A stretch of 64,000 nucleotides of DNA from Turnera subulata (taxonomy: Eukaryota; Streptophyta; Magnoliopsida; Malpighiales; Passifloraceae): assembly GCA_028386065.3 (NCBI GenBank), contig JAKUCV010001309.1, forward strand, positions 141,502-205,501, read 5' to 3'. Made by a program: the position numbers and the translations under genes. The notes under the pieces are model-generated. The model worked only from the letters and a program-made list of their open reading frames with translations, was not told the DNA's origin and searched no databases. Within the stretch, counting starts at the first letter, position 1, and each line of letters starts with the position of its first letter. Below are positions 45,572 to 57,784 of this stretch, piece after piece.

Positions 45572-46199
45572 GAACTAGCAGACCGATCATTAAGCGGGGA
45601 TGCTCCCTCCAGTATGAGCGAACCTTTTTCGCTTTTTACTGTTTGTTACATAATGGAGCCAGAAGAGATTGGGCAGGATGATTGGCAACAGCCTCTCGTC
45701 AGGACCCTTACTTCAAAGACTTTTCTACGACCAGCCGCCTACTTAATTACACTTCCGCGGTCTTCCTTTTAGGAAGCCCTCACTCTCCTTCAGCTCAATA
45801 AGATGTGCATTGCTATTCACTTTTTGTGAAAAAAACTAGGAATATTCTTTGTCCTTTATCCATTTTTTATGATATTAAAAAAAATAATGTTTTGGAACTG
45901 CAGAGGTGCAGGCTAGAAACAGCTTCTACGACGATAGATAGGGGTCGGCTTTGTTTGGCATCTATGCCCCCTGCCCTCCAAACAGTATGGGAGCCTTTCA
46001 GCTCGTACTGCTCACACTCTTAGGCGCAAACATACCTAAAGTCGCGATAGCGTCCTTATTCGGAAATTTTGCGAGCCAGAGACCCGAAAACCGAAAAAAT
46101 CTCAAGGGCCACACCAGCAGCACGAAAATGAGGTGCTTCGCCGAAGAATGAAAATGATATCTTATCGGCCTTAGCCGGGCGCCCCTTGGGGATCAAATC

Positions 46200-46271
46200 A
46201 CCATGAGCAGCAGGATGTTGAGGTCCGAAATTCAAAGTGAAATTTTTGATTTGCCCGTTCCTAGTCGTCAT
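46200..46271 (-). pseudogene. nad7: nad7 5' fragment (NADH dehydrogenase subunit 7)
   Basis: On the minus strand from the ATG at 46271 it reads MTTRNGQIKNFTLNFGPQH then PAAHG, the N-terminus of the mitochondrial complex I 49-kDa-type subunit. After HG the usual VLRLVLEMNGE is replaced by unrelated sequence (DLIPKGRPAKADKISFS), so only about 24 codons are present. It is a nuclear copy of organelle DNA or a rearranged mitochondrial fragment and is not functional. Confidence 0.75.
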
Positions 46272-46904
46272 GGCGTAGACCCGTCTTCAGCCTATACGTA
46301 CCGTTTTGGTCACGTTTGCATTTAGGAGTGATCCCCGAGAAACGACGACGAAGAATAGGATAGCACGATTGCCCGGGAAGGTGGATCAAAGAAAGGTAGC
46401 TTGCTTCTCTCCTGGGCTAATGGTGGCTTATGTAGTGGTCGGCTTTACTACCAGAATGCCTCCTTGGTTGGGATCCCAGGGATCACGTTTTGCCGCCTTT
46501 GCCAGGCACTGGACAGGGGTTAGCTCTGTAAATGTGTAGAGCCAAGTGTAGTGTAGTAGTAGGCACTTATAGGCCCCTTCCCGACTACTGGATCACTCCA
46601 GTGCTTTGGAATACGAAAACCAAAATCAGAATGAGGAAGAAAAAGATATCGTGATGTAAGTCCATTATTCCTTGCATCATAGGTATCAAAACCACTCTTT
46701 AGAAAGATAGCCTACATTGAACCAAAGGACTGACATAGTCGCAGTCTATTATTTCAGGTATAAGTATCTGGCTCTTGCTCATTTCCCGGGGTTCCCACTC
46801 CATACTCTAAGAAACAGGCCATCCAAGTGATACACGGATACTGCACTCTCTATTTAAGCTTTAGTTATTCCAAGCAATCCGTGTACTAATGCAAAAGCCC
46901 AATG

Positions 46905-47360
46905 AGTCTATTGTGAGCGTAAATTATCCTTTTATTGGTGCCATTCTGAGCCTAATCCTACATAATTCTTATATTGTTTTCACGGGAATCCTGTAATGGA
47001 GCACAGGCACATGGATTAGGTCATTTCTTATATAATTACATATATTATCGCCAGAAATGAGTATCCACACTTCACGGGTGAGCTTAAAAAAAGAGTGAAC
47101 TCTTGCATGCAAAAACCAAGCAAACACACACAAAACTAGAAAAACAACCTCTTGTGCTCTAAACTAGTTCACTTGAACTAAAAAAAAAAAAAACTAAACT
47201 TCATTAACAATGCCACCCCACCTTTAAAACCACCTAGAACACCACAATGAAGCTCCTCCATTCCCACATCCAACCACCCTCGCTTCCAATGTCTGCCTCA
47301 GCAAGCTACTCCCCACCCGATCTCACCAAAACCATATCTTTCGAGAATCGAAAGAAATGC
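46905..47360 (+). pseudogene. ACX3-like pseudogene 3, 5' flank and broken exon 1
   Basis: The 5' flank (46905-47150) matches 15590-15835 and 40680-40945. The exon 1 remnant keeps CTCCCCAACGTCTG-like TTCCAATGTCTGCCTCAGC, AGCTACTCCCCACC and ACCATATCTTTCGAGAA. The PTS2 region is deleted, and the frame is lost near GAATCGAAAGAAATGCG. Exons 12-13 of what seems to be the same copy lie at 50643-51192; the middle is replaced by other DNA. Confidence 0.75.
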
Positions 47361-47375
47361 GATTATTGGCTAGAT

Positions 47376-47441
47376 AATTTACTATAGCTAAGGGAACATT
47401 ATTGAAGGCATCCAATAATGTTCCCTTAGCTATAGTAAATT
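47376..47441. repeat. Perfect 28-bp hairpin with 10-base loop
   Basis: Arm 47376-47403 and arm 47414-47441 are exact reverse complements (AATTTACTATAGC ... GAACATTATT). The loop is GAAGGCATCC. Parts of the arms recur just downstream (47441-47540) with ATTATTGAAGGCATCCAA and CCCTTAGCTATAGTA, so the hairpin appears to have spawned partial copies. Confidence 0.9.
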
Positions 47442-47742
47442 CTAATCAGACAAAGTAAATTATTGTGGTTGACATTATTGAAGGCATCCAACTAATTAGA
47501 CAAAGTAAATTATTGTACCCTTAGCTATAGTATGAAAAAATTGGCTAGGTTTACTGTTTAAAATTTGTCCCAAAAGATGCCCATGAAAGAAATTGCCATT
47601 TTCTCGGTGGTTGGGCTTGTAAATATTGATTTGAGCTAGCTATGGGTCCTCCTTAAGCCAATAAATAAATAAATGTTAATATAATAATTAAGAAAAAAAA
47701 CATAAACGAAAGATACGATTCTTACGAACCAACAATAGTAAA

Positions 47743-47899
47743 TTATCGCCAATGAAGGTTGGCTTAGTTGTTTGAGGTTCAGTAAACATTTTCATTAGGT
47801 TGAGAGTTCGAACCCAATCGACTGTCTCTCTTGGTGGGTAATCTGTAAATACCACTGTAAGCGTCCGCTCCCCTCAACCTAAACTTTTTCTCAAAAAAA
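47743..47899 (+). mobile_element. tRNA-derived SINE with target duplication
   Basis: GGTTGGCTTAGTTGTTTGAG is an A-box region and GTTGAGAGTTCGAACCC a B-box region. It ends TTTTTCTCAAAAAAAA. The duplication AACAATAGTAAA flanks it at 47731-47742 and 47900-47911. This is a different family from the SINE at 55708. Confidence 0.75.
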
Positions 47900-48454
47900 A
47901 ACAATAGTAAACTGTCAAATTGAACACAGAAAAAAAAAAAAGCGCCAAAATGAATCCCTAATTTGTGTTGCATCTTCACACTCCCTTCACTTCCTCCCGC
48001 GAAGAAATAGGCCGATCCCAACCCACCGGCGACCACCATCTTCCACTCGATTGTCGCCACCAGCCCACCACCGCTTGTCTTTCTCCCATCCTCCCTCCCC
48101 CCGAAATCTCCTTCTACTGCTGCAAAATCAAAACAAAAGGTTCGTTCCAGTGAAGTCGACGGCGAGGGCGATGAACTGAGGCGTAAGAACTCTCAACTCT
48201 CTCTTTTTCCCTTCAATCATCGCTGCCCTCGTGTTAACCCAAAGTTCATTCCAATGGCGTTGAATTTGGGTGCTTTGGCATAGAGTACAGTGGCGGAACC
48301 ATTCCCAGATTCTGGCGAGACTGTGAACTCAAGGCTCGGGTTTTGTGGTATGAAGCGGTATGTTTTGTTCCGCATCCTTGGGGTGTGTTTACGATTGGGT
48401 ATACTGTTTCATGTAATGGAGGTTATCAATGGAAAATTAATTTCTTGGTTAAAC

Positions 48455-50013
<1,559 letters not shown>

Positions 50014-50239
50014 TAGAACAGAAGATATGAAAAATTTCTATCGACTTTTATTTTAGTTGAAGGTTATTTATGTGATTCATTTTATTGATTTAATAAAATT
50101 TTAGTTTTTGTTATTTACTGTGTTATTTGTTCAATTATAATTCTATTAAGAATTAATTTTGTCCATATAACTATATCAAAGATAACAAAAATTGTCTCTT
50201 TATGTATGTCATGATATGAAAATAAGTTTACAAATTTTG

Positions 50240-50562
50240 TGCCTTATATGATGTCTAAAGGGACTATATCCAGCGGTTTCCACCACCACCCTCCGCCCCC
50301 GGCTTCGGCCGGCGGCGGGCCCTCGCCGGAAATTTTTTTTATGGTGATTTTTTGTCCCGGTTTCGCACCTGATAGTAAAAGGGACTATATTTGTCCTATT
50401 TGGAAGGTATTAGGAACAAAATTTGTCCCTTTAAGCTAAGGTGACAAGGCTTGAATAGACAAATTGGTCAAGGCCAAAATTTGTCCCTGAATGCTATGGG
50501 GACAAATTTCAGGCCAAATGTGACTAAAAAAATTGTCACATTTGGTAGGCTTTGTTGTAGTG
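50240..50562 (-). mobile_element. CACTA transposon end fragment
   Basis: On the minus strand it begins CACTACAACAAAGCC, the typical CACTA terminus, with subterminal repeats CAAATGTGACAATTTTTTT and AGTCACATTTGGCC. The other end is not found, so this is a truncated copy. It stops at TTACATC, where ACX intron sequence resumes. A GC-rich patch lies at 50270-50330. Confidence 0.6.
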
Positions 50563-50642
50563 TTACATCAATTTAGCATAAGAAAAAAAACTTACATCAA
50601 TTGAGGTTTAAATTCTTGACATCTGCATTGCTGTAATTACAG

Positions 50643-51192
50643 GCTTATCATCTGTACAAAGAATTAAGCAAGGCATTTTCAGAACGTATGAAACTACAAC
50701 TCACCATTGAAGCAGAGGAAGGCATCTCTGCTGGTCCCATAAAAGTAAAGTAACACAACTCTCCTCCCTGAATAATTAATCCGGAAGTATACTTTTTCTT
50801 TATACTTGTCTGTTGAAGGTGGATTCGAACCCGAGGCCTCACTCCTATTACGTACCTTGCCAAGAGTACGAATGTGATACAAGCTCATTGGTTGGAAGTA
50901 CATTTGATAATTAGATTACTGAGTGTGTTTATTGTAGGAAGTGTTAGCTCTGCTGAGATCCTTCTATGCATTAATCTGTATTGAGGAAGATGAGACATTT
51001 ATTCGATATGGGCACCTGTCGGCAAAACATGCAGCTACAGTGAGGGAAGAAGTTAAAGAGCTTTGGAGCGAATTGCGACCCCATGCACTTGCCTTGGTTA
51101 GCTCTTTCGGAGTCCCGGACTCATTTTTAGGACCCATTGCATTCAATTGGGTTGAGGCAAACTCTTGGTTTTTACTTAGTGAAGGGCACTAG
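50643..51192 (+). pseudogene. ACX3-like pseudogene 3, exons 12-13
   Basis: Exon 12 (50643-50744, [20 protein letters not shown] ...) and exon 13 (50938-51192, ending FNWVEANSWFLLSEGH then TAG) keep intact frames, splice sites and even the intron 11 tail. Identity to exons 12-13 of the gene at 44342-44867 is high. Upstream exons are missing, so no oxidase can be made. The C-terminus here is SEGH, against SGGH in the complete gene. Confidence 0.8.
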
Positions 51193-52255
51193 CTTCCTTG
51201 TTTCTGCTATTGTGCTGCAAAAAGTCTGAGTTGTATTTTTGTGTACCTTTTTATGTATTTTGTTGTATGATTATGCATGCTTCTACTCGACGAAGGGTAT
51301 ATACCCCGGTGCATCCAGTTACCATTAGACTTAACTTTTGCCTTTTGCCTAGGTCGCCCTCTCGGGTTTATTCTGTTCAATAATTTTCCTCTTCAATGTT
51401 TTTGTCTTACCGACACTCAATTTTTATATGCTTAACAGGAATACACACAATGATTAGAGTATACTGTATGCAGGAATTCCTGACTGGGGTTAAACTTTTG
51501 CTGCATATATGTCTTTTAAGTTACTACAATTTTTATGAAAAAACCTGTAACTTAATAATTTACCAGATCATGAATTGGCATTCACTACTATAACGATTTC
51601 ATACATCTTCTTGATCATCTTGGCATGATTAAAGCTTAATTCGAAGACTGAGTTCTTCAACTTTCTTCGTAAAATATCACCTTACAGTGCATGATCTCCA
51701 AGTTTGTGTGTGCCACGTTTAACATTTTGGACTCCACATTAATACAGTATTTCAGTCAATGGGTCAGCAATTAGATTCCGATTCCCTTAAGGTGAGGTCT
51801 CGGATAGTGTGATGGTAGTAAGGGGTTTGCTCCTTTCCAAAACCAATTTGTACTTTATTCCTCATGACATTACTTAAGCTAAACTTAGAGTATTGTTAAC
51901 CAAGAAGGTAAGTTTCGTGATTTTCTGTGCTCCACATTCTAACATATCAAAACTGTATTCTGTGCTATTTTTGTAAATAGAAGTATATATAAACTCAGTA
52001 CAAGTATAGGTTGCTACTCACTTTTAGGGGGAAAAAAAAGGCCACGTTGCCTGTGTGAGGTAGGAAAGTGTATTAATTTATATATATATATATAAAAGTT
52101 GGTATACTTTTAATTTTAAAAAATTATAACTGATTTAAAAAATAATACAACCTTAATTAGCATAAAAAAAATAATACAACCTTAATAAATATTTCAAGCC
52201 CATAATTTATAGCTGTGTCATTTCCACCATCATCTTACATTATATCATCCCCACT
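51193..52255. other. Intergenic DNA after ACX pseudogene 3
   Basis: No gene is seen. A TA repeat is at about 52078-52095. Confidence 0.6.
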
Positions 52256-52264
52256 CATTTCTAG

Positions 52265-53984
52265 GGGTTAATTATGTTTGGACCCCTGAATTCAGGTTTA
52301 TTTTTCATTCGGTGCTCGAACTTTTTTTTTTTAATCAATTCACCACCTGAACTCCCAATTTGATACAATTAGGTGCTTACATCGAATTCCGTGTAATTCT
52401 GTTTGGTGGACTAACGGAGCACATTGGATGCAAGCCACGTGGCATCATCGTACCCGTTCAAAATTTTTTTTTTTAGAAAAACTGAGAAATAAGTTTCTTT
52501 GTCAATTTTTTTAATTCTTTTTTTAATTTTTGAAAAATAATGAAAATAAAAATATAAAAAAGAAAAGAAATAAAAGTTTCTTTGGCCATTTTTTTTGTAA
52601 AATTCTTTTCTTATTTTTGACAAAATAATGAAAAAGAAAATCTTTACATAAAAGAAAAAAAGATTTCTTTAATCACCTTTCTTTATAAAATTAATTTTTT
52701 ATTTTTTAAGAAAGAATAAAAGATAAAATCTTTAGATAAAAAAATTTTATTTGCCATGATGTCTTAATTTTTTTTTGAGAAAGAATGAAAAACAAATCCG
52801 AGCGCCGGAGAACGAAGCTCGACACCGCCTCCACGAACTACCAGGGGCGGAGTACACAGCCTGGCCGCCACTCGCGTTCGATTTGGCAAAGCTGACGACA
52901 CGCGCACCGCCCGGAGGTTGGGCCAGCGACGAGCGCCGCCTCGCTCGCTCCACGAACCACCGTGTGAGGGAGATCGGATCGAGAGTGGGAGCAGCGAGTC
53001 ACGAAACCCACCGCCCCAACCGTCACCGTAGCCCACCATCTTCTTCCTCCTATCACGCTCATCGCCATTGAAGGATTGCCGCCCTCTTTTTGTCGGGTCC
53101 GATGTGTGGTGCTGCTTTCGTGTTGTTATTGGTTGTTGTGTGTGTTGTGGATAATCGATTGGGGTTCTGTGCATGCTGTTCAGCTCTGTTGATGGTGGTT
53201 TTGTGATGGTGGCGAGCTGGGGTGTCCGGGTTAGTGTTGCTGGTTTGTGCGGTAGATGGGTCAGCTGCGTTTGGTGTTGTTGGTGATGTCAGTGCCAGAT
53301 CTGGGTTCTGGCTAGTGCGGGATCGTTCCCGGCAGTTGTGTGTGTTATTGGTGTTTTCGTTTTTCCGGTGGTTATAGGTTCTGTGTTTTTGAACTTGATG
53401 TCTCTGGGTTGTAACAGAATTTTTCTGGTCGTTGGATCGGTGTGTCTCTGGGTTGTATGTAGTGGGGGGGGGGATGAGGTATGGGCGGCGAGGAGGAGGA
53501 GGAGCGAGGAGCATGTGGGAGGAAGAAGAAAAAGAAAAGAGAAAAAAAGAAGAGGAGAAAAAAAATGGGCAGCGAGGAGGAGGTAGGAGAAAAAGAAAAA
53601 AGAAAAAAGGAAGAAGAAAAAAAAAAGACAAGAAAAAAAGGTAGCAGGAAGGAGGAGAAAAAAAAAAGAAGAAGAAAAAAAGAGAAGTAATTTTTTGTTA
53701 AATATTAGATCTTTATCTGTTTTTTTATTTTTTTATTTTTTTGTTTGAATTTTATTGAATTTTATGTGGAAATAAATTTAATGGGAAAAATGGGCGGCCA
53801 GGATTGAAACACGTGTCGCCAATCTGTGATTTTTGTTTGTGCAACTGAGGGAACCCTTGGGCACACGGACGGAGGCACCGATTGGAACGAAATTGGGAGT
53901 TCAGGTGGTGAATTGATGAAAAAAAAAGTTCGAGCACCGATTGAAAAATAAATCTGAATTCAGGGGTCCAAACGTAATTAACCC
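52265..53984. mobile_element. Pack-MULE-like transposon 2
   Basis: The terminal inverted repeats start GGGTTAATTA and share GTTTGGACCCCTGAATTCAG, ATCAATTCACCACCTGAACT and CCCAATTT over roughly 120 bp. The 9-bp duplication CATTTCTAG is at 52256-52264 and 53985-53993. No transposase is present. The interior has AT-rich arms, a GC-rich block (52790-53080), a G/T-rich block (53080-53470) and a purine-rich block (53490-53690). Confidence 0.8.
52790..53470. other. Captured gene-like segment in Pack-MULE 2
   Basis: A sharp GC rise begins at 52795. Frames on both strands are open for 76-136 codons, but none shows a recognisable domain. The pattern (GC-rich block followed by a T/G-rich intron-like block) resembles a captured 5' exon plus intron. 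The source gene is not identified. Confidence 0.4.
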
Positions 53985-54312
53985 CATTTCTAGACAAAAA
54001 CATAATCGTGGCCCACACCATCACTTTCATAGCTATATATTAACATCACCTGCACTATGTGACATTCTAACTACTTGTTGATAATTGTTTGTTTATTTTT
54101 TTAAAAAAATGAGGTCTAATTTTAAGAAGAACGATTGTATAATTAGTACCCAATCAATAGAGATAGAAAATAATAGAAAAGGTTTCTATTACTAAATAAG
54201 TCCTTAGATCACAAATAAAATTAATATTGTAGGATTTCTAAGGCATTTTCTTTCTATTTTTTTCCTATTCATTTGAACTTATTAATAACCAAAAGCTTTA
54301 TCTAATAAATTA

Positions 54313-54844
54313 GGCATAAACAAAAATTCACCTATTTTATACTTTGGTTTAATTTACCCATTGAGTTTTTATTTGGATCAGTCTATATTTATAAAATTGG
54401 GTCAATTTGCCCCCTTGAGTTTCAATTTGGGTCAATTGAATACATGTGCTTAGCAAAATTGGTCAATTTCATCCCTTGGCCAAAATTATAGTCAAAACTA
54501 AGTATAATTAATATAGATTTATTAGATGATGTATCATGCTAAAGCGTGGAAAAAGTTGAGATTGTTGACGGGGATGAATTAAGTGACGTGAGCGAATAAG
54601 AAATTAACACATATTCACTCTGAATTGATCCAATTTTGCAAACTTAATGGATAAATTAACCTAATTTTGCAAACAGAAACATTGAACCAAAGTGAAACTT
54701 AGGAGGCAAATTGACTTAATTTTACAAATTCAAGCATTCAATCAATTGAAAATATATACATAGGGGACAAATTAACATAGGGTGTATAACATAGGGACAA
54801 ATTAACATAGGGTGTATAACACAGGTGAAATTGAGATTTTTGCC
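54313..54844. mobile_element. MULE-type MITE with 9-bp target duplication
   Basis: It starts GGCATAAACAAAAATTCACC and ends in a degenerate inverse (GGTGAAATTGAGATTTTTGCC). The duplication AATAAATTA is at 54304-54312 and 54845-54853. It carries the tandem phrase GGGACAAATTAACATAGGGT twice near its right end. Non-coding. Confidence 0.65.
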
Positions 54845-54853
54845 AATAAATTA

Positions 54854-55700
54854 TGATGAAACAATAGAGTAGTAGGACACCCAGACACCCAGGATAGATC
54901 TAGATGTTCCAATAAACTATAACTTTAGCCCCAAGCACTCAAAGCCTTTCATAGGATCCCAATTAGTTGTCCAAAATTGACTTTCTTTATACCTGGATTG
55001 CTTCATAGCCAAATAATTCGATCCGTTGAAGATTTTGCCTCCCACTAGAAACATTTTTTTTTTTTTTGACAGAAACATTGTTAAACAATAACAACGCATA
55101 TCATGTGTGAAGAATTAAAAAGTGTATAAGCAAGTGATCATGGCCTTTAAAAAACGTAAACGTATCCTTGAATTTGATGTACCTATACAAAGCATAATTA
55201 TTCAATCATGGCCAGCTAAAATTGCTTCTAGTAGCCGTATATGATTAACAATATCTCCAATATGGTAAGATGGCTGCATACTCAAAGAGTTATGCACTCC
55301 CTCAAATTTGACTTCCATGGCCATGTGTGAAGACTAGAAGTACGCAATTAAATAAAGATGCTTTACATCCACAAAATCTAATATAATACACACTCGTTTT
55401 ATGCGCAGAGCTAATAAATATACACAAAATTGCATCTATACGTCATGCATATGCTTAGAATTCTTTTCTCAATTTTTTCCATTGGAAACCCAGTCAAGTT
55501 GAAACCCATCAGTTCAAACTAGTTCGTGGGGAGTTTTTGACATCCCCGCTAGACCATATTCAAAGAATAAAAAATGAGCAATAAATTATGTTATACGCAT
55601 ATCCTTTGATGTAACCTATACGAAGCTAAATTCAATAGTCAAATAGCAAATTTAGCTTAGTTAGTTGTGGTTTAGTCCACGCTCCCATTAGATTGAAAAA
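54854..55700. other. 5' intergenic region of the decarboxylase
   Basis: No gene is seen. The part at about 55310-55450 has related copies at 62870-63110 and 63730-63920. Confidence 0.55.
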
Positions 55701-55707
55701 CAGGGTT

Positions 55708-55906
55708 TATAACCAATGTGGGGTTGGTTTAAGTGGTAAGCGATTTGTTCCGCTTAAGCGAGGTCTCAAGTTCGAGTTCGAGTCCTCGTGGATGCAGAAA
55801 ATCCCCATTGGAAAACTCACCCACCATAACTAGGTGCACGCCCGGGTCGAGTCTGGAATAGTTGGAGAGAAGCTCCGGATACCGGATGGAAAACAAAAAA
55901 AAAAAA
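55708..55906 (+). mobile_element. tRNA-derived SINE upstream of the decarboxylase
   Basis: GGTTTAAGTGGTAAGCGATT is the A-box head, AAGTTCGAGTTCGAGTCCTC the B box, and the body has CTCACCCACCATAACTAGGT. It ends in GGAAAACAAAAAAAAAAAA. The near-duplication GAAAAACAGGGTT (55695) and GAAAAACAAGGTT (55907) flanks it, with one mismatch. Confidence 0.75.
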
Positions 55907-56059
55907 GAAAAACAAGGTTAGGTGGTCCCTTTGTCTCAACCAAGCTCGGATATGGGGATATGTACTTATGGTATAACTAAATAGTTGGTTAAGTTGATGA
56001 AATTGACTTAAGATCCGTTTATTAGGGGTACATCTACACAAAGCAATGCATTTAATGCC

Positions 56060-56068
56060 TATAAATAG
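56060..56068 (+). promoter_or_regulatory. TATA box of the decarboxylase gene
   Basis: TATAAATAG in GCCTATAAATAGCTAGC lies 52 bp before the ATG, giving a very short 5' UTR. The sequence just upstream is unique and lies about 150 bp beyond the SINE. Confidence 0.65.
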
Positions 56069-56111
56069 CTAGCATCTACGCATGCATATATAGATAACCA
56101 AAGAAATTATC

Positions 56112-57605
56112 ATGGATTCCTCTTTAACAAATGACTTTCACCCACTAGAACCAACAGATTTCTCACAAGAGTCCAAGAAAGTGATTGACTTCATAGCCAA
56201 TTACTACACCAATGTTGAGAAGTATCCTGTACTTAGCCAAGTGAAGCCAGGATACCTGAAAACCCTGTTGCCTGATTCTGCTCCAGTTTCTTCAGAGTCA
56301 TTGGAGGACATTCTTAATGATATTACCACAAGTATCATGCCAGGGATCACTCACTGGCAGAGCCCAAACTTCTTTGCCTACTTCCCAGCAACCACGAGTA
56401 CTGCTGGGTTCCTTGGAGAGATGCTATGCTCCGGCTTCAATCTTGGAGAGACGAATACATCTCCTGCCGCGGCGGAGCTCGAAACCCTTGTTATGGATTG
56501 GATGGCTCAAATGCTTGAGCTTCCTCGTTCATTTCTATCATCAGGAAATGGCAGCGGGGTGCTTCAGCTTAGCACCAGTGAAGCTATGGTTTGCACCCTA
56601 GCTACTGCAAGGGAAAAGGTCTTGAGAGAGATAGGATATGAAGGGATATCAAGATTGGTAGTCTATGCATCTGATCAAACACATTCCAGTCTTCAAAAGT
56701 GTGTGGAATTGGTTGGTATTCCACCTTCCAACTTCCGCTGCCTCCCTACAACCTATTCTGGTGGCTTTTCCCTAACTCCCCGAACCCTCGAGGATGCAAT
56801 CGAAAAGGATATCGAATCGGGTCTCGTACCTTTCTATGTTTGTGCTACTGTTGGGACTACAGGATGTGGAGCTGTGGACCCTGTTGAGGAGCTGGGAAAA
56901 GTGGCCAGGAAATACAATCTTTGGTTCCACATTGATGCGGCTTATGGTGGTAGTGCTTGCATATGTCCTGAATTCAGACATTACTTGGACGGAGTGGAAC
57001 ATGCAAATTCATTTAGTATGAGTCCTCACAAATGGTTCCTTACCTATGTGGATTGTTGCTGCTTGTGGGTTCAGAATCCTGATAACTCATTAATGGAGGG
57101 CTTGCCTACTATTAGCCCTGAATATTTGATGAATGATGATGATGATAGTGAGTCAAAAGACATGGAAGACTATAAGGACTGGCAAATCGCATCCAACAAG
57201 AGATTTTTAGCTATCAAGCTTTGGGTTGTGATTCGCCGGCACGGATTGGCTACTCTTAGGTTCCATATCCGTAGTGATGTGAAGCTAGCCTCCTACTTTG
57301 AATCACTTGTAGCTAAAGATAACAGATTTGAGGTGGTGGTGCCAAGAAAATTTGCTTTGGTTTGCTTCAGGCTCAAGTCAAGTCATAGTAAGGAAGACAA
57401 GAATCAAAACCAGGAGCTGAATAAAAAGTTACTGTTAGAGGTAAACAAGAGTGGCCATGCTTTCATGATTCATGCTGTTGTTGATGGTGTCTATTTCATA
57501 CGATGTGCAATTGGGTCTACATTAACTCAAGAATGTCATGTCGTGAGTTTGTGGAAGCTGATTCAAGAGAAGGCTACTTTAGTTCTTCTTAATTCTTCAA
57601 ACTAG
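56112..57605 (+). CDS. TYDC-like: Aromatic amino acid decarboxylase, TyDC/TDC-like, intronless
   Basis: This 497-residue group II PLP-dependent enzyme has the normal length and lacks introns, as TyDC genes usually do. Known relatives turn tyrosine, dopa or tryptophan into amines in the cytosol, feeding alkaloid or amide pathways. Visible motifs: HWQSPNFFAYFP (81-92), SDQTHSS with His191 that stacks on PLP, GLVPFYVCATVGTTGCGAVD, HIDAAYGGSACICPEFRH with Asp275, and SMSPHKWF with the PLP lysine Lys307. Tyr338 (SPEYL) sits where decarboxylases have Tyr and aldehyde synthases have Phe. Odd features are Leu153-Ser154 where GTTSEA is usual, loss of the aromatic GFNW-like stretch after GFN110, SMSPHK instead of SLNAHK, and Asn362 in DWQIASNKRF where Gly or Ser separates indole- from phenol-type substrates. 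It is probably expressed; its substrate is uncertain. Confidence 0.9.
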   Translation: MDSSLTNDFHPLEPTDFSQESKKVIDFIANYYTNVEKYPVLSQVKPGYLKTLLPDSAPVSSESLEDILNDITTSIMPGITHWQSPNFFAYFPATTSTAGFLGEMLCSGFNLGETNTSPAAAELETLVMDWMAQMLELPRSFLSSGNGSGVLQLSTSEAMVCTLATAREKVLREIGYEGISRLVVYASDQTHSSLQKCVELVGIPPSNFRCLPTTYSGGFSLTPRTLEDAIEKDIESGLVPFYVCATVGTTGCGAVDPVEELGKVARKYNLWFHIDAAYGGSACICPEFRHYLDGVEHANSFSMSPHKWFLTYVDCCCLWVQNPDNSLMEGLPTISPEYLMNDDDDSESKDMEDYKDWQIASNKRFLAIKLWVVIRRHGLATLRFHIRSDVKLASYFESLVAKDNRFEVVVPRKFALVCFRLKSSHSKEDKNQNQELNKKLLLEVNKSGHAFMIHAVVDGVYFIRCAIGSTLTQECHVVSLWKLIQEKATLVLLNSSN

Positions 57606-57784
57606 TTTAACACCTTCCCGCAGTCATGAGGGTGTCCCATTTGTAGAGTGCATATAATGCTTATGTGGATCATAAGAAGTTCAGATACACCACTAAGAAT
57701 ACATTTTGATAAAAAAAAAATAATATGGGAAGGAGTTTGGGATGAAGAATTTCAGTATATCAAAAGAAGAAATATTGATGAAAA
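57606..57784 (+). other. 3' flank of the decarboxylase
   Basis: AT-rich; no clear AATAAA within 100 bp of the stop. GATAAAAAAAAAATAATATG at about 57708 is a candidate A-rich signal. Confidence 0.4.

Larger units (their letters stand above)
45300..46640. other. Probable mitochondrial DNA insertion (NUMT) with LINE remnants
   Basis: A perfect nad7 start on the minus strand (46200-46271) and a GC level and style unlike the neighbouring plant intergenic DNA suggest mitochondrial origin. It also contains two LINE-like pieces. The limits are approximate and not every part can be assigned. Plant mitochondrial genomes themselves carry LINE fragments, so these may have come along. Confidence 0.5.

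Noticed and set aside
48290..48454. Start of a protein at 48290 joined to PRP8
   Set aside because: The N-terminal part of that frame does not resemble PRP8 and probably reads through intron or unrelated sequence.
53432..53690. Lys/Glu-rich frames in Pack-MULE 2
   Set aside because: Purine-rich low-complexity sequence with three overlapping frames.
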